A stretch of 30,170 bases of DNA, taken from positions 1 to 30,170 of the IMG/VR virus record IMGVR_UViG_3300032291_000988; one strand, 5' to 3'. The notes below the pieces were generated by a model. The model was not told the origin of the DNA, searched no databases, and saw only the letters and a list, made by a program, of their open reading frames with translations. Of the stretch, positions 7,113-15,162 are shown piece by piece. This stretch comes from a virus. Both the position numbers and the translations under genes were made by a program. The first letter of the stretch is position 1. Each line of letters begins with the position of its first letter.

Positions 7113-10100
7113 ATGCTTTCTAATCTTTATGCTGCTAGGGTATTTGCAGAACATCCACTTGCTCTATGGAGCCTAGATGACGATGTTTATTTTAGAACAC
7201 TACTAGATCAAGAAGATTTTTATATTCATAATTGGTCTATAGTTGACAATAATGCAGAATGGATATTGGATACATATATACCTCCAAATATTCCAACAAC
7301 CGCTTCTACAGCAACACTTTCTAAAACTTCTAGTGCAAGCGTTACTTATTCAGAGATAAGATCATCATCAATACCAATTGCTAACATAGATCAAACAAAA
7401 GATAGCATATGCATATCTTCTTGGGTTTGGGAATATGGCTCTTTAGTAGAGGGCTACGAGTTTGGATTTATATACAATAGTGGATCTAGTACATTTGTAG
7501 ACAGCACTACAACTACTTCAATAGGTAGTCAAACATGGCAAGAGGTTCATTACACATCTCAGATACCAAGCAATACTACATCTATTACACCTTTTATAAA
7601 AGTAAACTATATGGTAGAATCTGGATCGTCAACAGAATATAAAGTTATGTTTAACTCTATGGCAGTTGCTCAGTGGTCTGAGCAATACTTAAATACAGGT
7701 GGAGGTGTCTCTGGATCAGTACTATATGATCCACTTTTAGATTCACTACTGCCAAGCAACAACTATAAAGTAATTAATTTAGACGCATATGGATTTCAAG
7801 ATTTAGACAATGCACTATGCTTTATAGACAACAACAAACTTCTTGCATATAATACAAATTTTCCAATGGTATTTGGATCTAATAATTTAATAAGAATTGA
7901 AGATCCAGTTATAAATGGTATGCCATCAATTTTATTTCCAGGAAAAGGGTTTTTAAATAAACACGGAAAGTATAACAATACTACTGCAGAGTTTTGGATA
8001 AGATTAAACCCACACGGTAATATGACAAAAAGAGTTTTTGGACCCATAGGATCTACCGATGGTTTATATGTAAACAATGAATTTTTAGAACTAAGAGTCG
8101 GAACATATAATAAATCATATTTTGTTGGAAAGTGGTATAGACCAATGCTTATTGATATCATATATTCAACAACCTCTGTAAGTTTATTAATAAATGGTGA
8201 TGTTGTTATAAATTTAGAAATTAATATAAATAATATTGAATTTCCAGATAAAGTTTATGATTGGTTAGGATTTTTTAGCAATGAAAACATAAATCCATTT
8301 GAGTTAGACTGTGTTGCAATATATCCATATATAGTTCCAGATCAAGTTGCAAAAAGAAGATTTCTTTACGGACAGGCTGTTCAAAATCCAGAGTTCATTA
8401 CCAACAACTATGGAGGAGAGTCTTTTTATGTCGATTTTCCATTTGCTCAATATACCTCAACAATAAACTATCCAGATATGAATACATGGAATTCGGGCTA
8501 CTTTAATAATTTAGATGCAAACTCCAAGTACTTAGGATTTCAAAATTATACCCTTCCAGAATTTAAATTTACAGGAGACACAACATCTTTAAATATTAAT
8601 GCAGATGTAAGAAACTGGCAAGAATATGATATTTATACTTGGTACAGTTTAATATCACAGTCATGGCAAAATACAGCATCGGTAGGCTTAAATTCAGTAA
8701 CTGATATATTTATCGATAACTTTTTAATTCAGTCTGGGTCAGCATTGTTTTTTAAGATGAAGCCAAACAGTGGTTATGATAATATAAACGGTGCAATTGA
8801 GTTTGATAGTATAAATACAATATCAGAAAAACTTGCATCAATCCATGGAGTATTTGAGGCACCACTTTCACTATCATCAATACCAGAAACATTGATGTAT
8901 TTTTATAACTCTATAAACTCAAACAATTTTAAAGTAACAATAAATAATCAAGGTCTTAAATATATATATAATGATCAGGTATTGGAAACATTTCCTGTAT
9001 CTGCAAGTTCTACATTTACTGCTGGAATAGATTTAGATAAAATAAATATAAACTATTCCAATATAATTGGAAACTTTTTTTCAAATCCTCAAAACATTTC
9101 TTTAAGTTTACTTGGAGACGGAAGTTCTACCTTTACAGGAAAACTTTATCAGTTTACGTTTAATAATACTTTTTTAAATAATAAGGAAACATCTGGACTA
9201 TATAACTCAAATGGAATTGCCTATACTGGATTTGATTTAAATAGTATTATTTATATAGGAAACTATACATTAAAGCCAATACTAACAGGAACTGGACTTT
9301 CAATGGACATTGGATCATCTGGGTATTGGGAAGATTCAATACCCCTATCTTACTTTGGAAAAAGAGTTTTATCTAAAACTGGGCTAACATATTATGACTT
9401 AGACATGATTCAATTCAATATAGATTTTCCATCATTTCAAATAGTTGATTCTTCATCTAGTGTTTCTCATGTAGACTCCACACACTTAAAAACATACATA
9501 ACGCTACAACATATAGATGATGTAGGAAAAATATCGTATTTACAATATTCTAATACTGAAGATACAAAACAAACAAGGGTGTTAGATTTTGATAATACTA
9601 CAGATGTTATAAATACTAAATTTGAAGTAATAGATGGAACAGTTATTTTTCCACCAAAAGAGTTGATTGATTTTAAAGACTACTACATTACCATTCATAT
9701 AGAAACAAAGGTTCAAAGCATACAAACAAAGCCTCTTCAAATTAAAAGAATGTCTTTATCTTCACTTGCTGTAGATGATGGATCTTTTTATTACATAGGA
9801 ACAAAGAGTGGAAATAAAATATCTCCTACCTCTAGATATAATAATACATATTCTTTTAAAGACAAAAATCCTTTTATAACATATACAAACTCAACACCAT
9901 ATTTATATTTAACTGGAGACTCTGGAATATCCTTATTGTCATATAATTCATCTGCAGATAGGGCATTTTCAGTTCCAATAAATTCAATTAAAAAAGAAGA
10001 CTACTATCTAGGTGGTATTCAATTTTGGGGTATGTATAATAAAGATGAAAGCATACTTGGAATACAAAAGATAGGTAGATTAATAACTACAGATAAAACA

Positions 10101-10688
10101 TATGACTTTTATATTGAGGGAATAGATAATGGTAAAAGAGGTATTATAAAAGCATATGACGCTGAAACTGGGTATGTAAGCAATATCGTTAACTTGGAAA
10201 ATGAAAATATTTCATACTATCAAGACGGTGTAAAGATAAAAAATCCAATTATACAGCCCTTGCTTTGGACATCTATAATAATTACATTTGGAGAAACAAT
10301 ACCATTAAATAACGTTACTGGACAAATGGAGTTTTATGAAGGATTCTTATATAACAACATATCTGTATATCAAAAATCCAGCAGTGTTTTAGGGTCAGTC
10401 ACTGGCAGCAGGAGTTGGCAAGAAACAAGATTTTCCCAGGTTATAACAGAGTCAGAATCTATTAATATTGAAAATCAATGGGAAGACTGGCTTCCAATAA
10501 ACTGGGTAGATGTTTACTCTCCAGTTGAAATTAACACATATACGATAGATGGAGAAAGCATTTTAGGTTCATACGTAGGAACAACTGGTGCAATATCCAA
10601 TGATATTTCTTCAATTATGATAAATTCAGAAGGTGTTGATGTAATTTCTGACGTTATATGGAACACAACTATTGCTAAACCTGTGTAA
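7113..10688 (+). CDS. Large virion-associated protein with LamG-like domains
   Basis: The 1191-residue protein starts with LYAARVFAEHPLALWSLDDD, an opening I associate with large actinophage minor tail or LamG-type proteins. It appears built of concanavalin-like beta-sandwich modules: one at about residues 269-371 (TAEFWIRLNPHG ... INGDVVINLEI), a second at about 570-690, and a third at about 900-1090 (GIQFWGMYNKDES ... EGFLYNNISVYQ). SxxWQE motifs at about residues 142 and 1100 suggest repeated carbohydrate-binding-like sandwiches. No enzyme motif is seen. It is Ser/Thr/Asn-rich, fitting a secreted or virion-surface protein, perhaps head decoration, fibre or receptor binding. GAGGT precedes the ATG, with an extended -10-like TGCTAAAAT (7089-7097) upstream. 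It precedes the head genes rather than following the tape measure, an unusual place for a tail fibre. Confidence 0.65.
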   Translation: MLSNLYAARVFAEHPLALWSLDDDVYFRTLLDQEDFYIHNWSIVDNNAEWILDTYIPPNIPTTASTATLSKTSSASVTYSEIRSSSIPIANIDQTKDSICISSWVWEYGSLVEGYEFGFIYNSGSSTFVDSTTTTSIGSQTWQEVHYTSQIPSNTTSITPFIKVNYMVESGSSTEYKVMFNSMAVAQWSEQYLNTGGGVSGSVLYDPLLDSLLPSNNYKVINLDAYGFQDLDNALCFIDNNKLLAYNTNFPMVFGSNNLIRIEDPVINGMPSILFPGKGFLNKHGKYNNTTAEFWIRLNPHGNMTKRVFGPIGSTDGLYVNNEFLELRVGTYNKSYFVGKWYRPMLIDIIYSTTSVSLLINGDVVINLEININNIEFPDKVYDWLGFFSNENINPFELDCVAIYPYIVPDQVAKRRFLYGQAVQNPEFITNNYGGESFYVDFPFAQYTSTINYPDMNTWNSGYFNNLDANSKYLGFQNYTLPEFKFTGDTTSLNINADVRNWQEYDIYTWYSLISQSWQNTASVGLNSVTDIFIDNFLIQSGSALFFKMKPNSGYDNINGAIEFDSINTISEKLASIHGVFEAPLSLSSIPETLMYFYNSINSNNFKVTINNQGLKYIYNDQVLETFPVSASSTFTAGIDLDKININYSNIIGNFFSNPQNISLSLLGDGSSTFTGKLYQFTFNNTFLNNKETSGLYNSNGIAYTGFDLNSIIYIGNYTLKPILTGTGLSMDIGSSGYWEDSIPLSYFGKRVLSKTGLTYYDLDMIQFNIDFPSFQIVDSSSSVSHVDSTHLKTYITLQHIDDVGKISYLQYSNTEDTKQTRVLDFDNTTDVINTKFEVIDGTVIFPPKELIDFKDYYITIHIETKVQSIQTKPLQIKRMSLSSLAVDDGSFYYIGTKSGNKISPTSRYNNTYSFKDKNPFITYTNSTPYLYLTGDSGISLLSYNSSADRAFSVPINSIKKEDYYLGGIQFWGMYNKDESILGIQKIGRLITTDKTYDFYIEGIDNGKRGIIKAYDAETGYVSNIVNLENENISYYQDGVKIKNPIIQPLLWTSIIITFGETIPLNNVTGQMEFYEGFLYNNISVYQKSSSVLGSVTGSRSWQETRFSQVITESESINIENQWEDWLPINWVDVYSPVEINTYTIDGESILGSYVGTTGAISNDISSIMINSEGVDVISDVIWNTTIAKPV

Positions 10689-10690
10689 TG

Positions 10691-10699
10691 TGGTATACT
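10691..10699 (+). promoter_or_regulatory. Extended -10 promoter, possibly giving a leaderless mRNA
   Basis: TGGTATACT (10691-10699) has an extended TG and a TATACT -10; a weak ATTGCT-like -35 lies 17 bases upstream. The -10 ends seven bases before the ATG at 10707, so transcription would start at or next to the start codon, and no ribosome binding site is evident. Confidence 0.4.
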
Positions 10700-10706
10700 T
10701 GTTGAC

Positions 10707-11072
10707 ATGAATTCAAAAAAACTTAAAAACGGTGGTAAGCCAAAGATTACTTTGGTAGAAAAGAAGTCAGACTGGGGTATTTATGTGTGGATGTGCAATC
10801 AAGATAACAAACCCTTTGGAGATGGAAATGGAAATATTTTAAACATTCCTGGTCGTCCATACGATTTAGAAAAAATGGGAAAGATGAGAAAAGCAGCAGA
10901 ACACTACGGTGCTCCCGAAGGCAAAGTTCAGTTTATGGCTGGAGTAAATAGAGTTTCAGATGAACAACACGAAGAACAAATAGAAAGAATGAAGTCAGGA
11001 TTGATCCCAAGTGAAACCGATATTGGTGCTTGGATGGCAGCAGAAAAAGGATTTAATAAACATGGAAGATGA
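10707..11072 (+). CDS. Conserved-looking hypothetical protein upstream of the portal gene
   Basis: The 121-residue product is not assigned to a family. It is basic and charged at the N-terminus (NSKKLKNGGKPK), has SDWGIYVWMC and a Gly/Asn turn (GDGNGNILNIPGRPYD), then a helical acidic-basic stretch (DEQHEEQIERM). It has no membrane segments. It reads into the portal gene, whose ATG at 11062 lies inside its last codons (11-base overlap), so the two are translationally linked. Position between a LamG-type protein and the portal suggests a role in head assembly or packaging, but this is inference from order only. No ribosome binding site is seen in front of its ATG, consistent with leaderless translation from the -10 just upstream. 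Confidence 0.7.
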   Translation: MNSKKLKNGGKPKITLVEKKSDWGIYVWMCNQDNKPFGDGNGNILNIPGRPYDLEKMGKMRKAAEHYGAPEGKVQFMAGVNRVSDEQHEEQIERMKSGLIPSETDIGAWMAAEKGFNKHGR

Positions 11073-12618
11073 AGGCGTAATAGCAAGAATAGATAATTTA
11101 GATAAAGCCGAAAAGACATTAAAGGTAGATCCTTTTAATACCGATGGTGAATTGGTAAAGTCATACGATGGAATCCATCAAAACTTTAAACGTAAAATTG
11201 CAAGAACCGTTAACAAAGTGTATCAAGGCGTTGAGGATGCAAAATCAAAACAATTATTTCCAGAACAAGACATGGTTACAGCCTATGGTCTTTTTGACGT
11301 AGTTATCCCACCATACAATTTAGATGAGTTAGCATATTTTTATGAAAACTCATTTGCTAATCATGCAGCAATTCAAGCCAAGGTAGCAAATATTGTAGGA
11401 TTGGGATATTCATTTGACATGACTGATTCCACAGTTGCAAGACTCGAAGAAGCCCCAGATGATGCCTCACTTATGAGAGCACAAAGAAAAATTCAAAGAT
11501 TAAAAGCAGAGATGACTTCGTGGGTAGAAAGTTTAAATGATGAAGATACCTTTACACATGTATTAGAAAAGGTATATACGGATGTTGAAACTGTTGGTAA
11601 TGGATATATTGAAATTGGAAGAAAGGTAAATGGAGATATTGGTTATATCGGCCATATCCCAGCAACCACAATCCGTGTTCGCCGTATGCGTGATGGATAT
11701 ATTCAAATAGTAAATCAAAGGGTAGTATATTTTAGAAACTTTCAAGAATCAAGAAATATCAATCCAGTAACAAGTGACAATAGACCAAATGAACTAATTC
11801 ATATTAAAAAGTACTCACCAAAGAACTCATACTATGGAGTACCAGACACAATAGCCGCAGCCACATCTATGGTCGGTAATGAACTTGCAGCAAAGTATAA
11901 TATTGACTACTTTGAAAATAAAGCAGTTCCTAGATACATTGCAATTGTTAAGGGTGCAAAACTAAGTTCAGAGGCAGAGGATAAATTCTTTAGATTTATG
12001 CAAGCAGGACTAAAGGGTCAAAATCATAGAACCCTTTATATCCCACTTCCTGGAGATGGACCAGATAGCAAGGTAGACTTTAAATTAGAGCCAATTGAAA
12101 ATGGAATTCAAGATGGATCATTTGACAGTTATCGCAAAGCAAATCGTGATGATATTCTTATGGCACATCAAGTTCCATACTCAAAGGTTGGCGGTGGTGC
12201 AGGAATTTCTATCGCATCAGCATTAGTAGCAGATAGAACATTTAAAGAGCAGGTTGCAAGACCATCTCAGAGAAATCTAGAAAAGACCATTAACAAGATT
12301 GTTAAGGAAAAGACAGATATGCTCTTACTTAAATTCAATGAACTAACATTAACAGACGAACAAACTCAGAGTCAAATAGACGAGAGATACCTACGTATGC
12401 AGGTAGTTGTTCCAAATGAAGTTCGTGAAAGAATGGGATACCCAGTAAGACCTGGCGGATCAGAACCAATCGTTCTTAATGCTCAAGCAAGGGCAGAACA
12501 AGTTGCTCAAGCAAATAGCAATAGAAATAGGGATCAACAAAGAACCAACAATGCATCAGATTCAACCTCAACCACTACTGGACGAAACGCTCAGGGTGAA
12601 GGTAGATCTCAGCAATAA
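11062..12618 (+). CDS. Phage portal protein
   Basis: The 518-residue protein is a phage portal of the PBSX/SPP1-like group. Such proteins form the dodecameric ring at one capsid vertex through which DNA is packaged and to which the tail joins. Recognisable parts are IPPYNLDELAYFYENS with NHAAIQAKVANIVGLGYSF (N-terminal wing), TVGNGYIEI, HIPATTIRVRR and YSPKNSYYGVPD (clip and wing), NIDYFENKAVPRYIAI, and DILMAHQVPYSKVGGG with the crown-side helix. The C-terminus is a low-complexity Gln/Asn/Ser tail (NRNRDQQRTNNASDS), probably disordered. An in-frame GTG at 11011 exists, but the ATG at 11062 preceded by AAGGA is preferred. It overlaps the previous gene by 11 bases. Terminase, its usual upstream neighbour, is not next to it. 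Confidence 0.9.
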   Translation: MEDEGVIARIDNLDKAEKTLKVDPFNTDGELVKSYDGIHQNFKRKIARTVNKVYQGVEDAKSKQLFPEQDMVTAYGLFDVVIPPYNLDELAYFYENSFANHAAIQAKVANIVGLGYSFDMTDSTVARLEEAPDDASLMRAQRKIQRLKAEMTSWVESLNDEDTFTHVLEKVYTDVETVGNGYIEIGRKVNGDIGYIGHIPATTIRVRRMRDGYIQIVNQRVVYFRNFQESRNINPVTSDNRPNELIHIKKYSPKNSYYGVPDTIAAATSMVGNELAAKYNIDYFENKAVPRYIAIVKGAKLSSEAEDKFFRFMQAGLKGQNHRTLYIPLPGDGPDSKVDFKLEPIENGIQDGSFDSYRKANRDDILMAHQVPYSKVGGGAGISIASALVADRTFKEQVARPSQRNLEKTINKIVKEKTDMLLLKFNELTLTDEQTQSQIDERYLRMQVVVPNEVRERMGYPVRPGGSEPIVLNAQARAEQVAQANSNRNRDQQRTNNASDSTSTTTGRNAQGEGRSQQ

Positions 12619-12654
12619 TTGTTGTAAACTTTTTATTTACCTATAAACAGTTAT

Positions 12655-12660
12655 TATAAT
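12655..12660 (+). promoter_or_regulatory. Possible -10 box before the protease-scaffold gene
   Basis: A perfect TATAAT ends nine bases before the ATG at 12670. No good -35 is seen, and the GAGGT site lies between box and ATG, so a transcript begun here would be nearly leaderless while read-through transcripts would use GAGGT. Weak support in an AT-rich region. Confidence 0.3.
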
Positions 12661-12669
12661 AGAGGTAGC

Positions 12670-14073
12670 ATGACTAATTTAAATAAAGCCTTTTGGCACT
12701 CAGAAGAAAACAGCATCAAATTATCGATGCCGATTGCCAAGGTAGACAAAGAAAAGCGTATGGTTTCAGGGTTCGCTACCCTTGACAATGTTGACAAGCA
12801 GTCAGACATTGTCCCAACAGACGTAAGCGTAAAAGCATTCGAAAGATTCCGTGGAAATCTTCGTGAAATGCATATGCCAATTGCAGTGGGTAGAGTGGTG
12901 GCATTCAAATCAGATAAATTTTATAATAAAGAAGAGGATAAATTCTATAATGGAGTTTTCGTAAATGCATATATTTCTAAAGGTGCTCAAGATACTTGGG
13001 AAAAGGTTCTTGATGGCACTCTTTCTGGCTTTTCTATTGGCGGTAGTATCAAAGATTCTGACCAAATCTACGATGCCGAGATGGACAAGTCAATTCGCGT
13101 TATTAAAGAATATGACCTCCACGAACTATCATTAGTATACAATCCAGCAAATCAATTTGCAAACATTGTATCTATTGAAAAAATGTCAGATGGTCAAAAT
13201 AAATTTGATGGTATCATTAGTAAAGTAGATCTTGAAAATGTTTATTGGTGTGAGTCTGACTCACTCATTAGACTTTCTCGAGAAGAAGATTCTTCATGCC
13301 CATCATGCGACAAAGGTATGACAAATATTGGTTTTGTAGAATCAAATGATTCAGAAAAGAATTCTGTGGTAAAAAATTTATTGATATCACAGAAAAATAG
13401 ACTTGGTAACAAAGTAACCAAGGCTGAAAATCCTGATAAGGAGGGAAATAATATGGCAGAAGAAAATGTAGAAGTAGCACCAACAACTGAAGAAGTTGTT
13501 GAAACACCAGCAGCAGATGCACCAGCAGTAACTGAAGAAGTTGCAGCAGAAGCACCAGCAGCAGAAGAAGTTGCTACAGATCAAAACATTGAAAAATCAG
13601 CAGATGCAGAAGAAGTTGCACCAGCAGAAGCAGCACCAGCCGAAGTTGCACCAGTTGCACCAGAAGCACCAGCAGTAGACGCACCAGCAACAACAGAAGC
13701 ACCAGCAGAAGATGCCGTCACTCCTGCTAACGAAAGCGAAAACGCTGAATTAGCAAAGGCTGTAGATACAGTACAAGAATCAGTAGATGAGGTTCAAAAT
13801 ACAGTTGCTTCAGCACTTGGAGACTTGGTGAAAACAGTAAAATCACTAAATGACAAGATGGTAGAACTGCAAAAAAGCATTGCTTCCGCACAAGAGGAAA
13901 TTAAAGGCGTTAAGGGCAATGTAGACAATTTTGGAAAGCGTGTTGACTCACTAGAAGATGACACCGCTATCCGTAAGTCTGGCGATCTCGGCGGGATCGT
14001 TCAGGAAACACAAGTAACAAAGAAAACGATGTGGGGCGGGCGTTTCCTCAATTCCGCTGACCTATATCGCTAA
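12670..14073 (+). CDS. XkdF-like prohead protease fused to a scaffold domain
   Basis: The first 170 residues resemble the Peptidase_S78-type XkdF prohead proteases: H68 in LREMHMPIAVG, S122 in GTLSGFSIGG and E152 in DLHELSLVYNPANQ are the likely catalytic His, Ser and acidic residue. Residues 194-213 carry C194 and C210-P-S-C213, a small metal-binding-like knuckle. From residue 262 an Ala/Pro/Glu-rich low-complexity segment leads into a coiled-coil region (about residues 355-435) and a short basic-aromatic end (KKTMWGGRFLN), as expected for a capsid scaffold that binds capsid protein. The protease should remove the scaffold during head maturation. The ATG at 12670 follows GAGGT. The capsid gene starts 29 bases later. 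A strong internal start at 13453 would give the scaffold part alone. Confidence 0.85.
   Translation: MTNLNKAFWHSEENSIKLSMPIAKVDKEKRMVSGFATLDNVDKQSDIVPTDVSVKAFERFRGNLREMHMPIAVGRVVAFKSDKFYNKEEDKFYNGVFVNAYISKGAQDTWEKVLDGTLSGFSIGGSIKDSDQIYDAEMDKSIRVIKEYDLHELSLVYNPANQFANIVSIEKMSDGQNKFDGIISKVDLENVYWCESDSLIRLSREEDSSCPSCDKGMTNIGFVESNDSEKNSVVKNLLISQKNRLGNKVTKAENPDKEGNNMAEENVEVAPTTEEVVETPAADAPAVTEEVAAEAPAAEEVATDQNIEKSADAEEVAPAEAAPAEVAPVAPEAPAVDAPATTEAPAEDAVTPANESENAELAKAVDTVQESVDEVQNTVASALGDLVKTVKSLNDKMVELQKSIASAQEEIKGVKGNVDNFGKRVDSLEDDTAIRKSGDLGGIVQETQVTKKTMWGGRFLNSADLYR
13453..14073 (+). CDS. In-frame internal scaffold protein (nested start)
   Basis: Within the protease gene, AAGGAGGG (13438-13445) stands seven bases before an in-frame ATG at 13453 (residue 262), a better site than that of the full-length product. 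The 206-residue product would hold the acidic Ala/Pro/Glu stretch, the coiled coil and the C-terminal capsid-binding part without the protease. This is the lambda C/Nu3 arrangement, in which free scaffold is made in excess from the 3' part of the protease gene. The internal start lies exactly at the boundary between the protease/knuckle part and the low-complexity part, which supports the idea. The nested product has not been shown and is inferred from sequence. Confidence 0.7.
   Translation: MAEENVEVAPTTEEVVETPAADAPAVTEEVAAEAPAAEEVATDQNIEKSADAEEVAPAEAAPAEVAPVAPEAPAVDAPATTEAPAEDAVTPANESENAELAKAVDTVQESVDEVQNTVASALGDLVKTVKSLNDKMVELQKSIASAQEEIKGVKGNVDNFGKRVDSLEDDTAIRKSGDLGGIVQETQVTKKTMWGGRFLNSADLYR
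13470..13712 (+). repeat. Imperfect GCA/CCA/GAA codon repeats encoding an Ala/Pro/Glu-rich stretch
   Basis: The DNA repeats variants of GAAGAAGTTGCA and GCACCAGCAGCAGAAG many times. It encodes runs of EEV, APAA and APAEA in the scaffold part, a likely unstructured linker and a candidate site for length variation by slippage. Confidence 0.7.
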
Positions 14074-14102
14074 AAACAAAATTCACTGGGAGGTGAAATA
14101 TT

Positions 14103-15083
14103 ATGGCAGATGAAATTTTAGAAAAGGCCGCAAGTACAGGATCAATCGTTTCTGGTGGAGTTGGAGCAGTATCAACCCCAGCCGCTGGAGACCTTGGAGT
14201 ATACGGTAGTTCCGCAAATGACGGAGGTATCTTATCACCTGAACAATCACGCCAATTCATCGAATATATTTTCGAACAACAAGTGCTAGCACGTGACGGA
14301 CGCAGAGTAACAATGCGTACAAACGCTGCAGAACTTGAAAAAATGAACGTAGGAGAACGTGTAATCCGTGCCGCTGCTCAAGCAGACAACACATACACAA
14401 ACGCTGGCGTAACATTTACAAAGGTTGAACTAACAACAAAAAAGATTCGTCTTGATTGGGAAGTTTCAACAGAAGCACTAGAAGATAACCTTGAAGGTGC
14501 TGGATTAGAAGATCACTTAGTTCGCGTAATGACTCGTGCATTCGCAAACGATCTTGAAGATCTTGCAATCAATGGTACAGGAGCGGGCTCAAACGCATTC
14601 CTTAACATCCTTGAAGGCTTCACAACAAAAGAAAATAATGGTGCAAGTGCAACATACGGTACAACTGTCGAATCCTTACAAGCATTGGTATTAGCAATGC
14701 CTCGTAAGTATCGTGCATCTCGTGCTAACATGAAGTTCTATGCAGATACAGAAACAGTATCTGACATCATTAATGGTCTTGGATCTAACGGTAACTTAAA
14801 CAGCGAAAGAATCGTTGAAAGAGTTATTGGTGGAGCAGAACCACAACTTGTTGGTGCACCTATCGCTTACCGCGTTCTAGGTCTTCCTTTATTGGAAGTT
14901 CCTTTGATGCCTGCAAACCGTGTCGTTTTGACATTCCCTGAAAATCGTATTTGGGGTTTCCAAAGAGACATTACAGTTCATCGTGAGTTCCAACCAAAGA
15001 AAGACACTGTAGAATATACAGTATTCTTACGCTTTGGTGTACAAATCGAAGAAACATCAGCAGTAGCAAGAATGCAAGGATAA
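14103..15083 (+). CDS. Major capsid protein (HK97 fold)
   Basis: The 326-residue product builds the capsid shell. Its order fits the HK97 family: a Gly/Ala/Ser-rich N-terminal arm, an ILSPEQSRQFIEYIFEQ helix, an E-loop-like region (MNVGERVIRAAA ... DWEVSTEALEDN), a spine helix (LEDHLVRVMTRAFANDLEDLAINGTG), an A-domain (YRASRANMKFYADTETVSDIING), and a C-terminal strand region (NRIWGFQRDITVHREFQPKKDTVEYTVFLRFGV). GGGAGGTG stands in front of the ATG. The scaffold is encoded in the preceding gene, so no long N-terminal delta domain is needed. Of 22 Arg codons I count 17 CGT/CGC and 5 AGA, unlike most neighbours, where AGA dominates; this fits the highest-expressed gene. A strong terminator follows. 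Confidence 0.93.
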   Translation: MADEILEKAASTGSIVSGGVGAVSTPAAGDLGVYGSSANDGGILSPEQSRQFIEYIFEQQVLARDGRRVTMRTNAAELEKMNVGERVIRAAAQADNTYTNAGVTFTKVELTTKKIRLDWEVSTEALEDNLEGAGLEDHLVRVMTRAFANDLEDLAINGTGAGSNAFLNILEGFTTKENNGASATYGTTVESLQALVLAMPRKYRASRANMKFYADTETVSDIINGLGSNGNLNSERIVERVIGGAEPQLVGAPIAYRVLGLPLLEVPLMPANRVVLTFPENRIWGFQRDITVHREFQPKKDTVEYTVFLRFGVQIEETSAVARMQG

Positions 15084-15099
15084 TATCCTTAAACCAATT

Positions 15100-15137
15100 A
15101 GAGAGGGGCATTTATTTGTCCCTCTCTTTTCTTTTAT
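15100..15137 (+). terminator. Rho-independent terminator after the major capsid gene
   Basis: Bases 15100-15110 (AGAGAGGGGCA) pair with 15117-15127 (TGTCCCTCTCT) over 11 base pairs with one G-U, around a six-base loop (TTTATT), followed by TTTTCTTTTAT. It lies 16 bases after the capsid stop. Confidence 0.88.
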
Positions 15138-15145
15138 AGTATAAT
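15116..15145 (+). promoter_or_regulatory. Promoter overlapping the capsid terminator, for the neck genes
   Basis: TTGTCC (15116-15121, inside the hairpin arm) and a perfect TATAAT (15140-15145, just after the T tract) are 18 bases apart. A start near 15152 keeps the GAGGTG in front of the ATG at 15163. Confidence 0.5.
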
Positions 15146-15162
15146 TAAATAGAGGTGCACAC

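Noticed and set aside
7796-8161. Minus-strand 121-codon ORF inside the LamG-type gene
   Set aside because: It lacks a promoter or ribosome binding site and overlaps a strongly supported plus-strand gene with continuous domain structure.
11011-11061. GTG at 11011 as the portal start
   Set aside because: It lacks a ribosome binding site and lies deep inside the preceding gene; the ATG at 11062 with AAGGA upstream is preferred.
13268-13584. Leu/Cys-rich minus-strand ORFs opposite the scaffold
   Set aside because: They are antisense readings of the GCA/CCA/GAA repeats with no ribosome binding site; composition is an artefact of the coding strand.
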